NCBI GenBank assembly: GCA_026004775.1
Contig: BPJU01000001.1
Coordinates: 124,001 to 188,000 of the forward strand
Length of the DNA stretch: 64,000 bases
Direction of reading: 5' to 3'
DNA from: Pirellulaceae bacterium
Lineage (GTDB): Bacteria > Planctomycetota > Planctomycetia > Pirellulales > Pirellulaceae
Positions 63,800-64,000 of the stretch are shown here, in pieces. The translations under genes were made by a program, and so were the position numbers. Below the pieces are notes generated by a model. The model worked only from the letters and a program-made list of their open reading frames with translations. It made no database searches and had not been told where the DNA came from. Each line of letters opens with the position of its first letter. Within the stretch, counting starts at the first letter, position 1.

Positions 63800-64000
63800 T
63801 CAACTGACTTTTCGCAACTTGGTGACACGACCCGTCTGCACCCACTCGGTGACAAAGATATTGCCATCCCGATCGAAGCAGGCGTCGTGTGGATGCACGA
63901 ACTTGCCCGGTTGCCATAGCTCGGGGCGACCGCGCATGCGGAACCCTTCCAAAGCACGGGTACGCCACTCGGGATCGTCGCCCAGATGCACGATTACCTG
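63800..64000 (-). CDS. NHL-type beta-propeller protein, partial (C-terminus only)
   Basis: The 3' end of a minus-strand gene that runs off the right edge of the window; only the last 66 codons are visible. The residues VIVHLGDDPEWR, KFVHPHDACFDRDGNIFVTEWVQTGRVTKLRKV are an NHL/SMP30-like propeller end, with the HPHDAxxDxxGNIxVxE pattern seen in peptidylglycine-type or six-bladed propellers. A start inside the window would be artificial. It converges on putA, 160 bases away. Confidence 0.72.
   Translation of the reverse strand, partial: QVIVHLGDDPEWRTRALEGFRMRGRPELWQPGKFVHPHDACFDRDGNIFVTEWVQTGRVTKLRKVS

Noticed and set aside
63215-63919. A 234-codon plus-strand frame over the end of putA and beyond
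   Set aside because: It is a shadow of putA in another frame, Arg/Ser/His-rich and without motifs; the 3' part lies opposite the NHL protein end.

Overview
The window looks like a chromosomal segment of a planctomycete, most likely of the Pirellulales type; a thermophilic Thermogutta-like relative is a guess. The basis is the protein set, not a database search: a BBP7-type beta-barrel, PSCyt1/DUF1549/DUF1553 cytochromes, a Pirellula/Verrucomicrobium-type haem protein, DUF1080 glycosidase-like domains, a giant secreted protein with an N-terminal LEDRRLLA-like motif and a C-terminal dockerin pair, a DUF11 surface protein and a CHAT protease. Coding density is high and G+C-rich, genes lie on both strands, and no rRNA, tRNA, IS element, prophage or CRISPR array was recognised.

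Layout. 1-6.3 kb: the end of an SLBB polysaccharide-export protein, a membrane-anchored DUF11 protein, then a minus-strand run of a secreted esterase, a family 5 uracil-DNA glycosylase and a small membrane protein. 6.6-9.6 kb: csrA, a phytanoyl-CoA dioxygenase-like enzyme and a BBP7 barrel with a clear terminator. 9.7-19.2 kb: a giant secreted subtilase-like, Ig-like, FG-GAP and dockerin protein behind a consensus-like promoter. 19.2-20.7 kb: a gene-free stretch with a 36-37 bp tandem array. 20.7-27.8 kb: a small secreted protein, a CHAT protease and a haem/HEAT protein. 27.9-32.5 kb: a PQQ-type propeller and a DUF1080-DUF1080-hydrolase fusion. 32.7-38 kb: an ABC exporter with a large membrane partner. 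38-48.6 kb: a dehydrogenase-like membrane protein, an SDR, a YdjY-like protein, a 608-residue protein overlapping a YggS-type PLP protein, a TolC-type lipoprotein and a BNR-like secreted protein. 48.7-52.4 kb: greA, a Crp/Fnr regulator, an ECF sigma/anti-sigma pair and a DEDDh exonuclease fused to a WYL-like domain. 52.9-64 kb: a PSCyt1 protein, an S9 peptidase, an HExxH protein, PutA and the end of an NHL-type propeller.

The most unusual signal is that three neighbouring long reading frames (9.9-27.8 kb) are each broken, with the lost coding sequence resuming intact in another frame. I count seven breaks, all of which are repaired by removing one base, mostly outside homopolymers. The repaired lengths are exact multiples of three and restore family motifs: two EF-hand-like dockerin repeats, the CHAT His and Cys, and the haem CxxCH region. 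The other long genes in the window are unbroken. Local sequence error, recent decay or translational recoding could explain this, and the sequence alone cannot decide.

Most of the products are predicted to be exported (signal peptides, a lipobox, membrane anchors). The window reads as a set of envelope and secreted degradative functions mixed with housekeeping and regulatory genes, and not as a single pathway.
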